Shown here: piece after piece, positions 32,091-42,871 of the stretch
Layout: every line of letters starts with the position of its first letter
How positions within the stretch are numbered: position 1 is the stretch's first letter
Source of the DNA: Leifsonia sp. fls2-241-R2A-40a
GTDB lineage: Bacteria; Actinomycetota; Actinomycetes; Actinomycetales; Microbacteriaceae
Assembly (NCBI RefSeq): GCF_030209575.1
Contig: NZ_JARVRS010000001.1
Coordinates: 3,162,001-3,226,000 of the forward strand
Direction of reading: 5' to 3'
DNA: 64,000 nucleotides
Made by a program: the position numbers and the translations under genes
Notes under the pieces: model-generated
Seen by the model: only the letters and a program-made list of their open reading frames with translations
Told to the model about the DNA's origin: nothing
Database searches by the model: none

Positions 32091-32122
32091 ACGTGGCGCT
32101 CTACCAGCTGAGCTAAAGGCCC
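32050..32122 (-). tRNA. tRNA-Val (anticodon UAC)
   Basis: 73 nt on the minus strand, starting GGGCCTTTAGCTCAG. D-arm TAGCTCAGCTGGTAGAGC; anticodon stem CCACG/CGTGG with loop TTTACAC giving TAC; T-loop GGTTCGATCC; discriminator A. CCA is not encoded. The convergent TetR frame overlaps its 3' 41 nt. Confidence 0.93.
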
Positions 32123-32249
32123 GGGATGCCGACCAGCCTAGCGGGTGAAGAACGGAGGAGTTTCAGCCCGACTCGCCGGGGCGGGGAGGGAAACGGAGGA
32201 CGGATCGGCGACCGCTCAGCGGAAAGTCCTCCCTTTTCGCCGACCGCGG

Positions 32250-32720
32250 TCAGACGTGCGCGGGCAGCCGGTCCAGCGCGGCGCGGTACGCGGCGATCGA
32301 GCGGGCCTCGCCGGGGGCGGTGATGAAGGAGGCGCGGATGATGCCGCGCTCGTCGATCAGGAAGGTCGCCCGGTTGGCGATGCCCTTCTCGCCCAGGAAC
32401 ACCCCGTACTCCTTGGCGATCTCACCATGCGGCCAGAAATCGGCCAGCAGGGAGAACGTGTAGCCCTCCTGCTCGGCCCACGCGCGCAGCGTGTACTTGG
32501 AGTCGACGGAGATGCCCAGCAGTTCCACGCGGTGGTCCTCGAACAGGCCGATGTTGTCGCGCAGTTCGCACAGCTCGCCCGTGCAGGTGCCGGAGAAGGC
32601 GAGAGGGAAGAAGACCAGCGCCACCGCCTTGCGTCCACGGAAGTCGCTCAGCCGCACGGTCTCCCCGTACTGGTTGAGGAGCTCGAAGTCGGGAGCCAGG
32701 GTGTCGTTCTCGAGTGCCAT
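32250..32720 (-). CDS. ahpE: Peroxiredoxin (AhpE type)
   Basis: 156 aa from ATG 32720. The thioredoxin-fold peroxidase has the peroxidatic Cys in FSGTCTGELCELRDN (about residue 46) and the AhpE-like stretch LLADFWPHGEIAKEYGVF. A second Cys lies four residues later (GELC), which the mycobacterial AhpE lacks; whether it helps resolve the sulfenate is open. It removes peroxides, probably with mycoredoxin as reductant. It is divergent from aceE. Confidence 0.9.
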   Translation of the reverse strand: MALENDTLAPDFELLNQYGETVRLSDFRGRKAVALVFFPLAFSGTCTGELCELRDNIGLFEDHRVELLGISVDSKYTLRAWAEQEGYTFSLLADFWPHGEIAKEYGVFLGEKGIANRATFLIDERGIIRASFITAPGEARSIAAYRAALDRLPAHV

Positions 32721-32921
32721 CGGTTGTCCTTTCACGCCGGCGCGGCGTGGCTCGCGCGCAGGCACGAGAACCGAGCATAGACCCCGCGTGTGGGAGTGCC
32801 AAGCGACGGTCACGAGCACCCGTCGAGTGAGGCTAGGCTGAACGATGGTGCCCACGCTTGTCGAGACCCGACAGCGTTGTGGCCTGTCCACGATCCATCC
32901 GACACAAGAAAGAGGTCGAGG

Positions 32922-35648
<2,727 letters not shown>

Positions 35649-35656
35649 CGGCCCCC

Positions 35657-36871
35657 GTGCCCGGCACGCCGGTGGAGAGGACGAAGCCCGAGACGCTCGC
35701 GTGGCTGCGCAAGATCTCGGGTGAGCTGGCCACGACCACGCTCAAGAGACTCGAGGACACCCTTCCCTGGTACCGCGACATGCCACCGGGCCGACGCAGC
35801 GCCGTCGGCCTGGTGGCCCAGGCGGGCATCTCCTCGTTCATCTCCTGGTACGACGACCCGCGGTCGACCCCGTGGATCGCCGCGGACGTGTTCGGGGCCG
35901 CTCCGCGCGAGCTGCTCCGCAGCGTGAGCCTGCAGCAGACGCTGCAGCTCATCAAGATCACCGTCGAGGTGGTCGAGGAGCGCGTGAAGTCGGGCGGCGG
36001 CGAGGACCTGCGGGAGTCCATCCTGCTGTACTCCCGCGAGATCGCCTTCGCGGCGGCCGACGTCTACGCGCGCGCCGCCGAGGCCCGTGGACTCTGGGAC
36101 GCACGCCTGGAGGCGCTCGTCGTCGACAGCATCCTTACCGGGGAGTACGACGACGAACTGCCCAGCCGCATCGCGGCGCTCGGCTGGCACGGCCACGGCG
36201 AGGTCAGCGTCCTGGTCGGCACCGCGCCCAAGATGCTCGACGTCGACCAGTTGCGGCGCACTGCGCGGCACATGTCGGCGGATGTGCTCATCGGGGTGCA
36301 GGGCAGTCGGCTGGTGCTGGTCATCGGTCGCGCCTGGCCGAGCAACAGCACGCCGGAGGACCAGATCGGCCCCGCGCCGATCGTGTCCTTCATGGAGATC
36401 GCCCAGCAGCTGGAGCCGGGCTTCGGCGCCGGGCACCTGGTGCTCGGTCACGAGGTCCCGAGCCTCGTGGATGCGTCCAAGAGCGCGAAGGCCGCTCTCG
36501 CCGGCTTCGCGGTCGCCAAGGCGTGGCGCAACTGCCCGCGTCCGGTGCATGCCGACGACCTGCTGCCCGAGCGCGCCCTGGCGGGCGACGGCCTGGCCCG
36601 CGCGACCCTGATCAGCCGCATCTACCGCCCGCTGCAGGGCTACTCCACGGAACTGCTCACGACCCTCTGGTGCTACCTCGACAACGGGCGGTCGCTGGAG
36701 GCGACGGCCCGCGAGTTGTTCGTCCACCCCAACACCGTTCGGTACCGCCTCAAGCGCGTCTCCGAGGTGATCGGGTGGGATGCGACCGGCGCCCGGGAGG
36801 CGCTGATCTTGCAGGCGGCGCTCATCGTCGGTTCCATCAACGAGCCGGATTCGACCCGCCGCGGCGCCTGA
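35657..36871 (+). CDS. fasR: FasR-like PucR/CdaR family regulator of fatty acid synthesis
   Basis: 404 aa from GTG 35657; GTG 35672 is possible. The C-terminal PucR helix-turn-helix is clear: NGRSLEATARELFVHPNTVRYRLKRVSEV. The N-terminal part (ETLAWLRKISGELATTTLKRLEDTLPWY) and synteny match Streptomyces FasR, the activator of the fabD-fabH-acpP-fabF operon. It lies 8 nt after aceE and 84 nt before fabD. The activator role is taken from that work; here it is inference from family and position. Confidence 0.85.
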   Translation: MPGTPVERTKPETLAWLRKISGELATTTLKRLEDTLPWYRDMPPGRRSAVGLVAQAGISSFISWYDDPRSTPWIAADVFGAAPRELLRSVSLQQTLQLIKITVEVVEERVKSGGGEDLRESILLYSREIAFAAADVYARAAEARGLWDARLEALVVDSILTGEYDDELPSRIAALGWHGHGEVSVLVGTAPKMLDVDQLRRTARHMSADVLIGVQGSRLVLVIGRAWPSNSTPEDQIGPAPIVSFMEIAQQLEPGFGAGHLVLGHEVPSLVDASKSAKAALAGFAVAKAWRNCPRPVHADDLLPERALAGDGLARATLISRIYRPLQGYSTELLTTLWCYLDNGRSLEATARELFVHPNTVRYRLKRVSEVIGWDATGAREALILQAALIVGSINEPDSTRRGA

Positions 36872-36948
36872 GTTGTAGACAACCACAAAGCATCCACGGA
36901 TACTTCGTATCCCTTCGACACATCCGCTCGGCGGAAGATTGGCAGACT
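36872..36948 (+). promoter_or_regulatory. fabD promoter region with two inverted repeats
   Basis: GTTGT AG ACAAC (36872-36883) is a perfect repeat and GGATAC TTC GTATCC (36898-36912) a second. A weak -10 box CAGACT (36943-36948) lies 7 nt before the fabD GTG. The repeats sit where an activator such as FasR would bind (about -30 to -85). Confidence 0.55.
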
Positions 36949-36955
36949 GGAAACC

Positions 36956-37876
36956 GTGATCGTCATCGTGTGCCCCGGGCAGGGATCCCAGACCCCGGGC
37001 TTCCTGGACCCCTGGCTCGCAGAGTCCTCGTTCCGCGATCAGCTCACCGGCATCTCCGACGCCGTCGGCATCGACCTGGTCGCGCACGGGACCGTGAGCG
37101 ACGCCGACACCATCCGCGACACCGCAGTGGCCCAGCCGCTCATCGTCGCCGCCGGGCTCCTCACCCTCTCAGCGCTGTTCGCTGACGGACGCCGTGAGCG
37201 CGTCGGCGGCATCGCCGGCCACTCGGTCGGCGAGCTCACCGCCGCCGCGGGAGCGGGCGTGCTCAGCGAGACGGATGCGGTCGCCTTCGTGCGCGAGCGC
37301 GGCGCCGCCATGGCTCGTGCCGCCGCCGAGGCGCAGACCGGCATGAGCGCCGTGATCGGCGCCGACGAGACGGAGCTGCTCGCCCGGCTGGACGAGCTCG
37401 GCCTCTCCCCCGCCAATCACAACGGCGGCGGCCAGATCGTCGTCGCGGGCGCCCTGGATGCGCTGGCCCAGCTGTCCGAGAACCCGCCGGCCCGCGCACG
37501 CGTCATCCCGCTGCAAGTCGCCGGCGCCTTCCACACCCGCTACATGGCCCCGGCCGTCCCCGCGTTGGAGCAGTTCGCCTCCACCCTGACGACGAACGAC
37601 CCGACCCTCCGGCTCTGGACGAACAAGGACGGCTCGGAGGTGACCGACGGCGCCGAGTTCCTCCGCCTGCTGGTCGGCCAGGTGTCGTCGCCCGTCCGCT
37701 GGGACCTCGACATGCAGGCGTTCCAGACAGCCGGTGTCACCGGACTCATCGAGGTCGCACCCGCGGGCGCCCTCGTCGGTCTCGCCAAGCGCGGACTGAA
37801 GGGCGTCCCGACCGTCGCCATCAAGACGCCGGACGACCTGCCCGCCGCCTTCGACCTCATCGACCAGGAGGCCTGA
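36956..37876 (+). CDS. fabD: Malonyl-CoA:ACP transacylase
   Basis: 306 aa from GTG 36956. Begins IVCPGQGSQTPGF; the catalytic Ser is in GHSVGEL (about residue 92), the acidic-arginine partner in FVRERGAAM, and the His in VAGAFHTRYM. It loads malonate onto ACP. The mRNA is probably leaderless. The stop TGA overlaps the fabH ATG by one base (TGATG). Confidence 0.96.
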   Translation: MIVIVCPGQGSQTPGFLDPWLAESSFRDQLTGISDAVGIDLVAHGTVSDADTIRDTAVAQPLIVAAGLLTLSALFADGRRERVGGIAGHSVGELTAAAGAGVLSETDAVAFVRERGAAMARAAAEAQTGMSAVIGADETELLARLDELGLSPANHNGGGQIVVAGALDALAQLSENPPARARVIPLQVAGAFHTRYMAPAVPALEQFASTLTTNDPTLRLWTNKDGSEVTDGAEFLRLLVGQVSSPVRWDLDMQAFQTAGVTGLIEVAPAGALVGLAKRGLKGVPTVAIKTPDDLPAAFDLIDQEA

Positions 37877-38880
37877 TGACTCACCCCACCCTGCAGCAGT
37901 CGCACGGCCCGCAGTACACGCGCATCCTCTCGATCGGCGCCGCCCGCGGCGACGTGGTCGTGCCGAACGACGATCTGGTCGGCCCGATCAACTCGTCCGA
38001 CGAGTGGATCCGCCAGCGCACCGGCATCATCACGCGCACCCGCGCCAGCGCCGACGTTCTCGCCGTCGACCTCGCGACCGAGGCCTCCAAGGAGGCGATC
38101 GAGAAGTCGGGCGTCGACCCGAAGCTGATCGACGCCGTCATCGTCGCCACGGTGTCCAACGTGCAGCAGACCCCGTCCATCGCCGCCGTGCTCGCCGACC
38201 GGGTGGGCGCGAACCCCGCAGCGGCCTACGACATGAACGCCGCGTGCGCCGGATATGCCTACGGCATTGCCCAGGCCGATGCACTGATCCGCACCGGCGC
38301 CGCGCACTACGCGCTCGTCGTCGGCGCCGAGAAGCTGTCCGACATCGTCGACCCGACCGACCGGACCATCTCGTTCCTCCTCGGAGACGGAGCAGGAGCG
38401 GTCGTGATCGGCCCGAGCGACTACCCCGGTATCGCGAAGACGGTGTGGGGCTCCGACGGCTCGAAGGCCGACGCGGTCGGGATGGGCAACACGCTCATCG
38501 AGTACCGCGACGGCGGCAAGCCGTGGCCGACCCTGCGCCAGGAGGGCCAGACGGTCTTCCGCTGGGCCGTCTGGGAGATGGCCAAGGTCGCCAAGCAGGC
38601 GCTCGACGAGGCCGGCGTCTCCGCCGACCAGCTCGCCGCGTTCATCCCGCACCAGGCGAACATGCGGATCGTGGACGAGTTCGCCAAGCAGCTGAAGCTG
38701 CCGGAGACCGTCGCGATCGCCCGCGACATCGAGACCACGGGCAACACGTCCGCCGCGTCGATCCCTCTCGCCACCCACCGACTGCTCCAGGAACGCCCGG
38801 AGTTGAGCGGCGGCCTCGCCCTCCAGATCGGCTTCGGCGCCGGGCTGGTGTTCGGCGCGCAGGTCGTCGTGCTGCCCTAG
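37876..38880 (+). CDS. fabH: Beta-ketoacyl-ACP synthase III
   Basis: 334 aa. Catalytic triad: Cys in DMNAACAGYAYG, His in PHQAN, Asn in TGNTSAASIP. It condenses an acyl-CoA primer (acetyl- or branched-chain) with malonyl-ACP to start fatty acid synthesis. Branched-chain use is usual in this order of bacteria but not visible here. Translation is coupled to fabD. Confidence 0.97.
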   Translation: MTHPTLQQSHGPQYTRILSIGAARGDVVVPNDDLVGPINSSDEWIRQRTGIITRTRASADVLAVDLATEASKEAIEKSGVDPKLIDAVIVATVSNVQQTPSIAAVLADRVGANPAAAYDMNAACAGYAYGIAQADALIRTGAAHYALVVGAEKLSDIVDPTDRTISFLLGDGAGAVVIGPSDYPGIAKTVWGSDGSKADAVGMGNTLIEYRDGGKPWPTLRQEGQTVFRWAVWEMAKVAKQALDEAGVSADQLAAFIPHQANMRIVDEFAKQLKLPETVAIARDIETTGNTSAASIPLATHRLLQERPELSGGLALQIGFGAGLVFGAQVVVLP

Positions 38881-38926
38881 ACTGTTCCACGGTCAAAACG
38901 ACACCCCCCCCAAGGAGAGAAAAACC

Positions 38927-39178
38927 ATGGCATTGTCCACCGAAGAAGTTCTTGCCGGCCTGGCCGAGCTCATCAACGACGAGACCGGTATCGCGACCGA
39001 CACGGTTGAGCTGGACAAGTCGTTCACCGACGACCTCGACATCGACTCCATCTCGATGATGACCATCGTGGTCAACGCCGAGGACAAGTTCGACGTCAAG
39101 ATCCCGGACGAAGAGGTGAAGAACCTCAAGACCGTCGGAGACGCGGTCGAGTTCATCGTCAAGGCGCAGGACGCCTAA
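38927..39178 (+). CDS. acpP: Acyl carrier protein
   Basis: 83 aa, acidic and helical. The phosphopantetheine Ser41 is in DIDSIS. ATG 38927 has AAGGAG (38911-38916) just upstream. It carries growing acyl chains for FabD, FabH and FabF. A very strong hairpin follows the stop. Confidence 0.97.
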   Translation: MALSTEEVLAGLAELINDETGIATDTVELDKSFTDDLDIDSISMMTIVVNAEDKFDVKIPDEEVKNLKTVGDAVEFIVKAQDA

Positions 39179-39196
39179 GCGCCGCCAAGAAACTTC

Positions 39197-39255
39197 CGCG
39201 CGGGCGGCGCCGGTTCCGTCGCCGCCCGCGCGTGCGAACGCGCTCTGCTGAGCGC
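39197..39255 (+). promoter_or_regulatory. Intercistronic hairpins between acpP and fabF
   Basis: CGCGCGGGCGGCG (39197-39209) pairs perfectly with 39220-39232 around a 10-nt loop; a second stem GCGCTC/GAGCGC lies at 39240-39255. There is no T-tract, so partial termination or a processing/stability barrier after acpP is likelier than full termination. Confidence 0.7.
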
Positions 39256-39288
39256 GCTCCTGTTTCTTTCTCACGGAGAGTTGCCGTT

Positions 39289-40524
39289 ATGACCAAGAAG
39301 ATCGTCGTCACCGGTATGGGTGCGTCCTCGCCCCTCGGTGGCACCGCCCCCGAGAGCTGGGCCGAGCTGCTCGCCGGCACGTCCGGCGCCCGCTCGCTGG
39401 AGCACGACTGGGTGGCCAAGTACGAACTGCCGGTCACGTTCGCCGCCGAGGCGAAGGTGCGCCCGGAGGAGGTGCTCGAGCGCCCCGTCGCCAAGCGCCT
39501 CGACCCGTCCAGCCAGTTCGCCCTCATCTCCGCCATGGAGGCCTGGGAGGACGCGGGACGTCCCGACGTCGCCCCCGAGCGCCTCGGCGTCGACTACGCC
39601 ACCGGCATCGGCGGCGTGTGGACCCTGCTGGATGCGTGGGACACCCTGCGCGAGCGCGGACCGCGCCGCGTGCTTCCCATGACCGTTCCGATGCTCATGC
39701 CGAACGCGGCCTCCGCCGCCGTGTCGATGCACTTCGAGGCCCGCGCCTTCGCGCGCACCGTCGCCTCCGCGTGCGCATCGAGCACCGAGTCCATCGTCAA
39801 CGCCTACGAGCACCTGCAGGCCGGGCTCGCCGACGTCATCATCGCCGGTGGGACCGAGTCTGCCATCCACCCGATCACGGTCGCCTCCTTCTCGTCGATG
39901 CAGGCGCTCTCGCGCCGCAACGACTCCCCCGCGACCGCGTCGCGCCCGTACAGCGTCGACCGCGACGGCTTCGTGATGGGCGAGGGTGCGGCCAGTCTCG
40001 TGCTCGAGACCGAGGAGCACGCGCTCGCCCGCGGCGCTCGCATCTACGCGGAGCTCGCCGGCGGTGGCGTCACCGCCGACTCGTACCACATCACCGCGAA
40101 CGACCCCGAGGGCCGCGGCGCCAGCCGTGCCGTCAACCTGGCGCTGAAGGCGGCAGGGGCGTCACCGGACGACGTCACCCACATCAACGCGCACGCGACC
40201 AGCACGCCGGTCGGCGACCCGTCCGAGTACGTGGCGCTGCGCGAGGTCTTCGGTGAGCGCGTGCACGGCATCCCGGTGTCGGCGACCAAGGCATCCACCG
40301 GTCACTTGCTCGGTGGGACCGGCGCACTGGAGGCGGTGTTCTCGATCCTCGCGATCCGCGACCGCCAGGCGCCGCCGACCATCAACATCACCGAGATGGA
40401 TCCGGCCATCCCGCTGCAGGTGAAGAGCACTCCCCAGCCGCTCGGGGACGGCCCGCAGCTGGTCATCAGCAACTCGTTCGGCTTCGGCGGCCACAACGCC
40501 GTCGCGGCGTTCCGCAGCTACTGA
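39289..40524 (+). CDS. fabF: Beta-ketoacyl-ACP synthase II
   Basis: 411 aa from ATG 39289 (GGAGAG upstream). Catalytic residues: Cys in ASACASSTES, His in NAHATSTPVGD, His in STGHLLGGTG. It elongates acyl-ACPs with malonyl-ACP. It is the last gene of the fabD-fabH-acpP-fabF operon; the terminator is 38 nt behind it. Confidence 0.97.
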   Translation: MTKKIVVTGMGASSPLGGTAPESWAELLAGTSGARSLEHDWVAKYELPVTFAAEAKVRPEEVLERPVAKRLDPSSQFALISAMEAWEDAGRPDVAPERLGVDYATGIGGVWTLLDAWDTLRERGPRRVLPMTVPMLMPNAASAAVSMHFEARAFARTVASACASSTESIVNAYEHLQAGLADVIIAGGTESAIHPITVASFSSMQALSRRNDSPATASRPYSVDRDGFVMGEGAASLVLETEEHALARGARIYAELAGGGVTADSYHITANDPEGRGASRAVNLALKAAGASPDDVTHINAHATSTPVGDPSEYVALREVFGERVHGIPVSATKASTGHLLGGTGALEAVFSILAIRDRQAPPTINITEMDPAIPLQVKSTPQPLGDGPQLVISNSFGFGGHNAVAAFRSY

Positions 40525-40562
40525 GCGTCGGCAGCCGCGGACGCGGCTGACCCGGACAGCAG

Positions 40563-40596
40563 GAAGGCCCCGGTCCTCGGACCGGGGCCTTCTCTG
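40563..40596 (+). terminator. Terminator of the fab operon
   Basis: GAAGGCCCCGGTCC (40563-40576) and GGACCGGGGCCTTC (40579-40592) form a perfect 14-bp stem, followed by TCTGTT. It also lies in front of the convergent DUF3145 gene end. Confidence 0.85.
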
Positions 40597-40646
40597 TTCA
40601 CCGCAGGCGGGCGGGAGTGCCGGGCCCGCCGCGGGAGTCGTTCGGA

Positions 40647-41150
40647 TCAGCCGACGTTGTGCAGCCAGATGACCGAGGTGTCGTCGTGGGCGTGACGGAA
40701 CGGTTCCAGCTCGTCGTCCCACGCCTGGCCGAGGGCGAGGCGCAGCTCGCGGTGCAACTCGAGCGTGTTCGACCCGGCGATCTCCATGGCGTAGCGGATG
40801 CGGTCCTCCGGCACCACCATGTTGCCGGCGGTGTCGACCTGCGCGAAGAAGATGCCGAGATCGGGGGTGTGCATCCACCGGCCGCCGTCGGTGCCGTGGC
40901 CGGCGTCCTCGGTGACTTCGTAGCGCAGGTGCTCCCACCCGCGCAGAGCGGACGCCAGACGTGCGCCCGTGCCCTGCGGGCCGTCCCAGAAGAACTCGGT
41001 GCGCTGCGAGCCCTTGAGTACCGGCTGCGTCTCCCACGTGAAGTTGACGGCGCGACCGAGAGCGCGTCCCGCCGCCCACTCGATGTGTGGGCAGAGCGCG
41101 CCGGGAGAGGAGTGCACGTAGAGCACCCCTCGAGCTGTTTGTGCCGACAT
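40647..41150 (-). CDS. DUF3145 family protein
   Basis: 167 aa from ATG 41150 (GGAGGAG upstream). Begins ARGVLYVHSSPGALCPHIEWAAG, then VNFTWETQPVLKGSQRTEFFWDGP and a Trp/His-rich end (HDDTSVIWLHNVG). The family is restricted to actinobacteria and is kept next to fabF in many of them (Streptomyces included). It has no known reaction. Here it converges on fabF. A role tied to lipid metabolism is only suggested by synteny. Confidence 0.9.
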   Translation of the reverse strand: MSAQTARGVLYVHSSPGALCPHIEWAAGRALGRAVNFTWETQPVLKGSQRTEFFWDGPQGTGARLASALRGWEHLRYEVTEDAGHGTDGGRWMHTPDLGIFFAQVDTAGNMVVPEDRIRYAMEIAGSNTLELHRELRLALGQAWDDELEPFRHAHDDTSVIWLHNVG

Positions 41151-41335
41151 GGTTCTCCTCCGTTCGTTGGTGCGTCTTCCCCTACGACCAGGACCGGATG
41201 AGTTGCTTCGGCGTATGAAATTGGTTGCGCTCGCGCGCGTTGCCACGATTATGCCTGAGAACCGCGGGTAGTTACAAGATTGTGATTCGGCGATTCGCTC
41301 GCCCTGCGAACGCCGACCCGAATACCATACCGAGT

Positions 41336-41932
41336 ATGTCGGTCCAGAACGGTTTCCTGGCGCTGCTCACGCAGGGCCCCGCGTACGGCTCGCAGCTGCA
41401 GAGCGAGTTCCTGTGCCGGGCTGCGCACCGGCGGCAGTTGAATCCCGGTCAGGTGTACTCCACCCTCGATCGGATGACCGACCAGGGGCTCGTGGCGTCG
41501 GCGGGCGCCACGGACGACGGGCTGCCGCTCTACGAACTGACGCCCGCAGGACGCGAAGCGGCCACGGCGTGGCTCAGCGGAGGTCCGGCGGACACCCGCC
41601 CGGACTGGGACGAGATGCAGGACCAGGTGCTCATCGCCGCGTCGCTGGAGGGCGTGGACGCCGTCGCGATCGTCGACGACTATCGAGCGGCGTTCGCCGA
41701 GAGGATCCGCTACCTGTCGCATGAGGCCGACTCGCGCGCCCTCCTCGCCGCGAATCGCGCGGGCGAATTGGGCGCGAAAGCGGCCATCGAGTGGCTGGAC
41801 GAAGTGGCAGCGGCGCTCCGCGCGCATCCCGGAGCGCTCATCCAGCACCGCTCCCCCGACCGACCGCGGCGTGGGCGCCGCCCCGCAGCGGAGACGACGC
41901 CGAGCGCCGAAGGGCAGCCGGCGGCGACCTAG
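41336..41932 (+). CDS. PadR family transcriptional regulator
   Basis: 198 aa from ATG 41336. The N-terminal winged helix has LALLTQGPAYGSQLQSEFLCRA and GQVYSTLDRMTDQGLVASAG; the C-terminal PadR helical part follows (residues about 95-165). TACCAT (41323-41328) lies 7 nt before the ATG (leaderless type). CATAC CGA GTATG (41326-41338) is a perfect inverted repeat overlapping the start codon, a likely autoregulatory site. It overlaps the end of the convergent DUF1684 gene by 4 nt. Confidence 0.87.
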   Translation: MSVQNGFLALLTQGPAYGSQLQSEFLCRAAHRRQLNPGQVYSTLDRMTDQGLVASAGATDDGLPLYELTPAGREAATAWLSGGPADTRPDWDEMQDQVLIAASLEGVDAVAIVDDYRAAFAERIRYLSHEADSRALLAANRAGELGAKAAIEWLDEVAAALRAHPGALIQHRSPDRPRRGRRPAAETTPSAEGQPAAT

Positions 41933-42804
41933 TGGAGCAGCTCGCCCTGCTTGTTCAGGACGTTCTTCTCGCCGGCCTCGATCGGCACGGCGAACCGGTT
42001 CTGCGCCGGCGGGAGCGGGCAGTTGAAGTTGTAGCTGAATGCGCACGGCGGGAGCACCGCGAGGTTGAAGTCGAGCGTGACGGTGCCGTCCTCGTTCGGG
42101 ACGACGAACAGGAAGCGGCCGACCGAGTAGGTGCTGTCGCCGTTCGTGGTGTCGGCGAACACGAGCTGGAGGGCACGGCCGGCCTTGAAGGCGGCCAGGT
42201 TGTAGTCGACGCCGTCCTTGGTGAACGTGATCTCGCCGGGGATCACCATGTCGCGGGTCGCCCCGTCGTCCTTCAGGTGCTCGAACCCGATCGTCTTGCC
42301 GCCCTCGATCGGGGCGAAGTCGGCCTTGATGATCCACTCGGGGTTGAATGGGAAGGCGTCGATCGAGCCGAACTCCTGGATGGCCTCGGAGTTCGCATCC
42401 CAGACGCGCAGGGCGTAGTCGCCCTCTTCGCTGGCGATCACGAAGCCGGTCTGGGTGTCGCCGAAGCGGATCGCGCCCGGGTTCGGGTCGTCCTTGCCGC
42501 GGACGATCGCGGATCCGTCGACCAGCACGTCGTCCACGAAGATGTTGTCGGTGGCGGCGGCGGTCAGCTTGAGGCCGGACTCGCCCTTCGGCAGCGGCGA
42601 CCACAGGCCGGGAACGCCCCACACCGGCTGCTCGGAGTCGGGGTCGCCGGTGATCCACTGGGTGTTGACCAGCGCCAGGTTGCCCTGCGGCGCGGTGACC
42701 GCCTGTTCGCGACGCGCCCGGTAGCGCGCGAGGACCGAATCGGGGTCGGTCCGGGGCGTGTCGTTGCTGTCGGCGTTGTCGCGTGCGGTGGCGGTGTCGG
42801 TCAT
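41929..42804 (-). CDS. DUF1684 domain-containing protein
   Basis: 291 aa from ATG 42804. The family end motif DFNLAVLPPCAFSYNFNCPLPPAQNRFAVP is present, as is VWDANSEAIQEFGSIDAFPFNPEW. No signal peptide. Members are widespread in bacteria and plants with no proven function. It is the second gene after the polymerase on the same strand (67-nt gap). Confidence 0.88.
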   Translation of the reverse strand: MTDTATARDNADSNDTPRTDPDSVLARYRARREQAVTAPQGNLALVNTQWITGDPDSEQPVWGVPGLWSPLPKGESGLKLTAAATDNIFVDDVLVDGSAIVRGKDDPNPGAIRFGDTQTGFVIASEEGDYALRVWDANSEAIQEFGSIDAFPFNPEWIIKADFAPIEGGKTIGFEHLKDDGATRDMVIPGEITFTKDGVDYNLAAFKAGRALQLVFADTTNGDSTYSVGRFLFVVPNEDGTVTLDFNLAVLPPCAFSYNFNCPLPPAQNRFAVPIEAGEKNVLNKQGELLH

Positions 42805-42871
42805 GGTCTCCATCCTCAGCCAGGTCTGTGGTGACAACCAACTCCGACACTCGGGCATTCCGGACGCCGCC

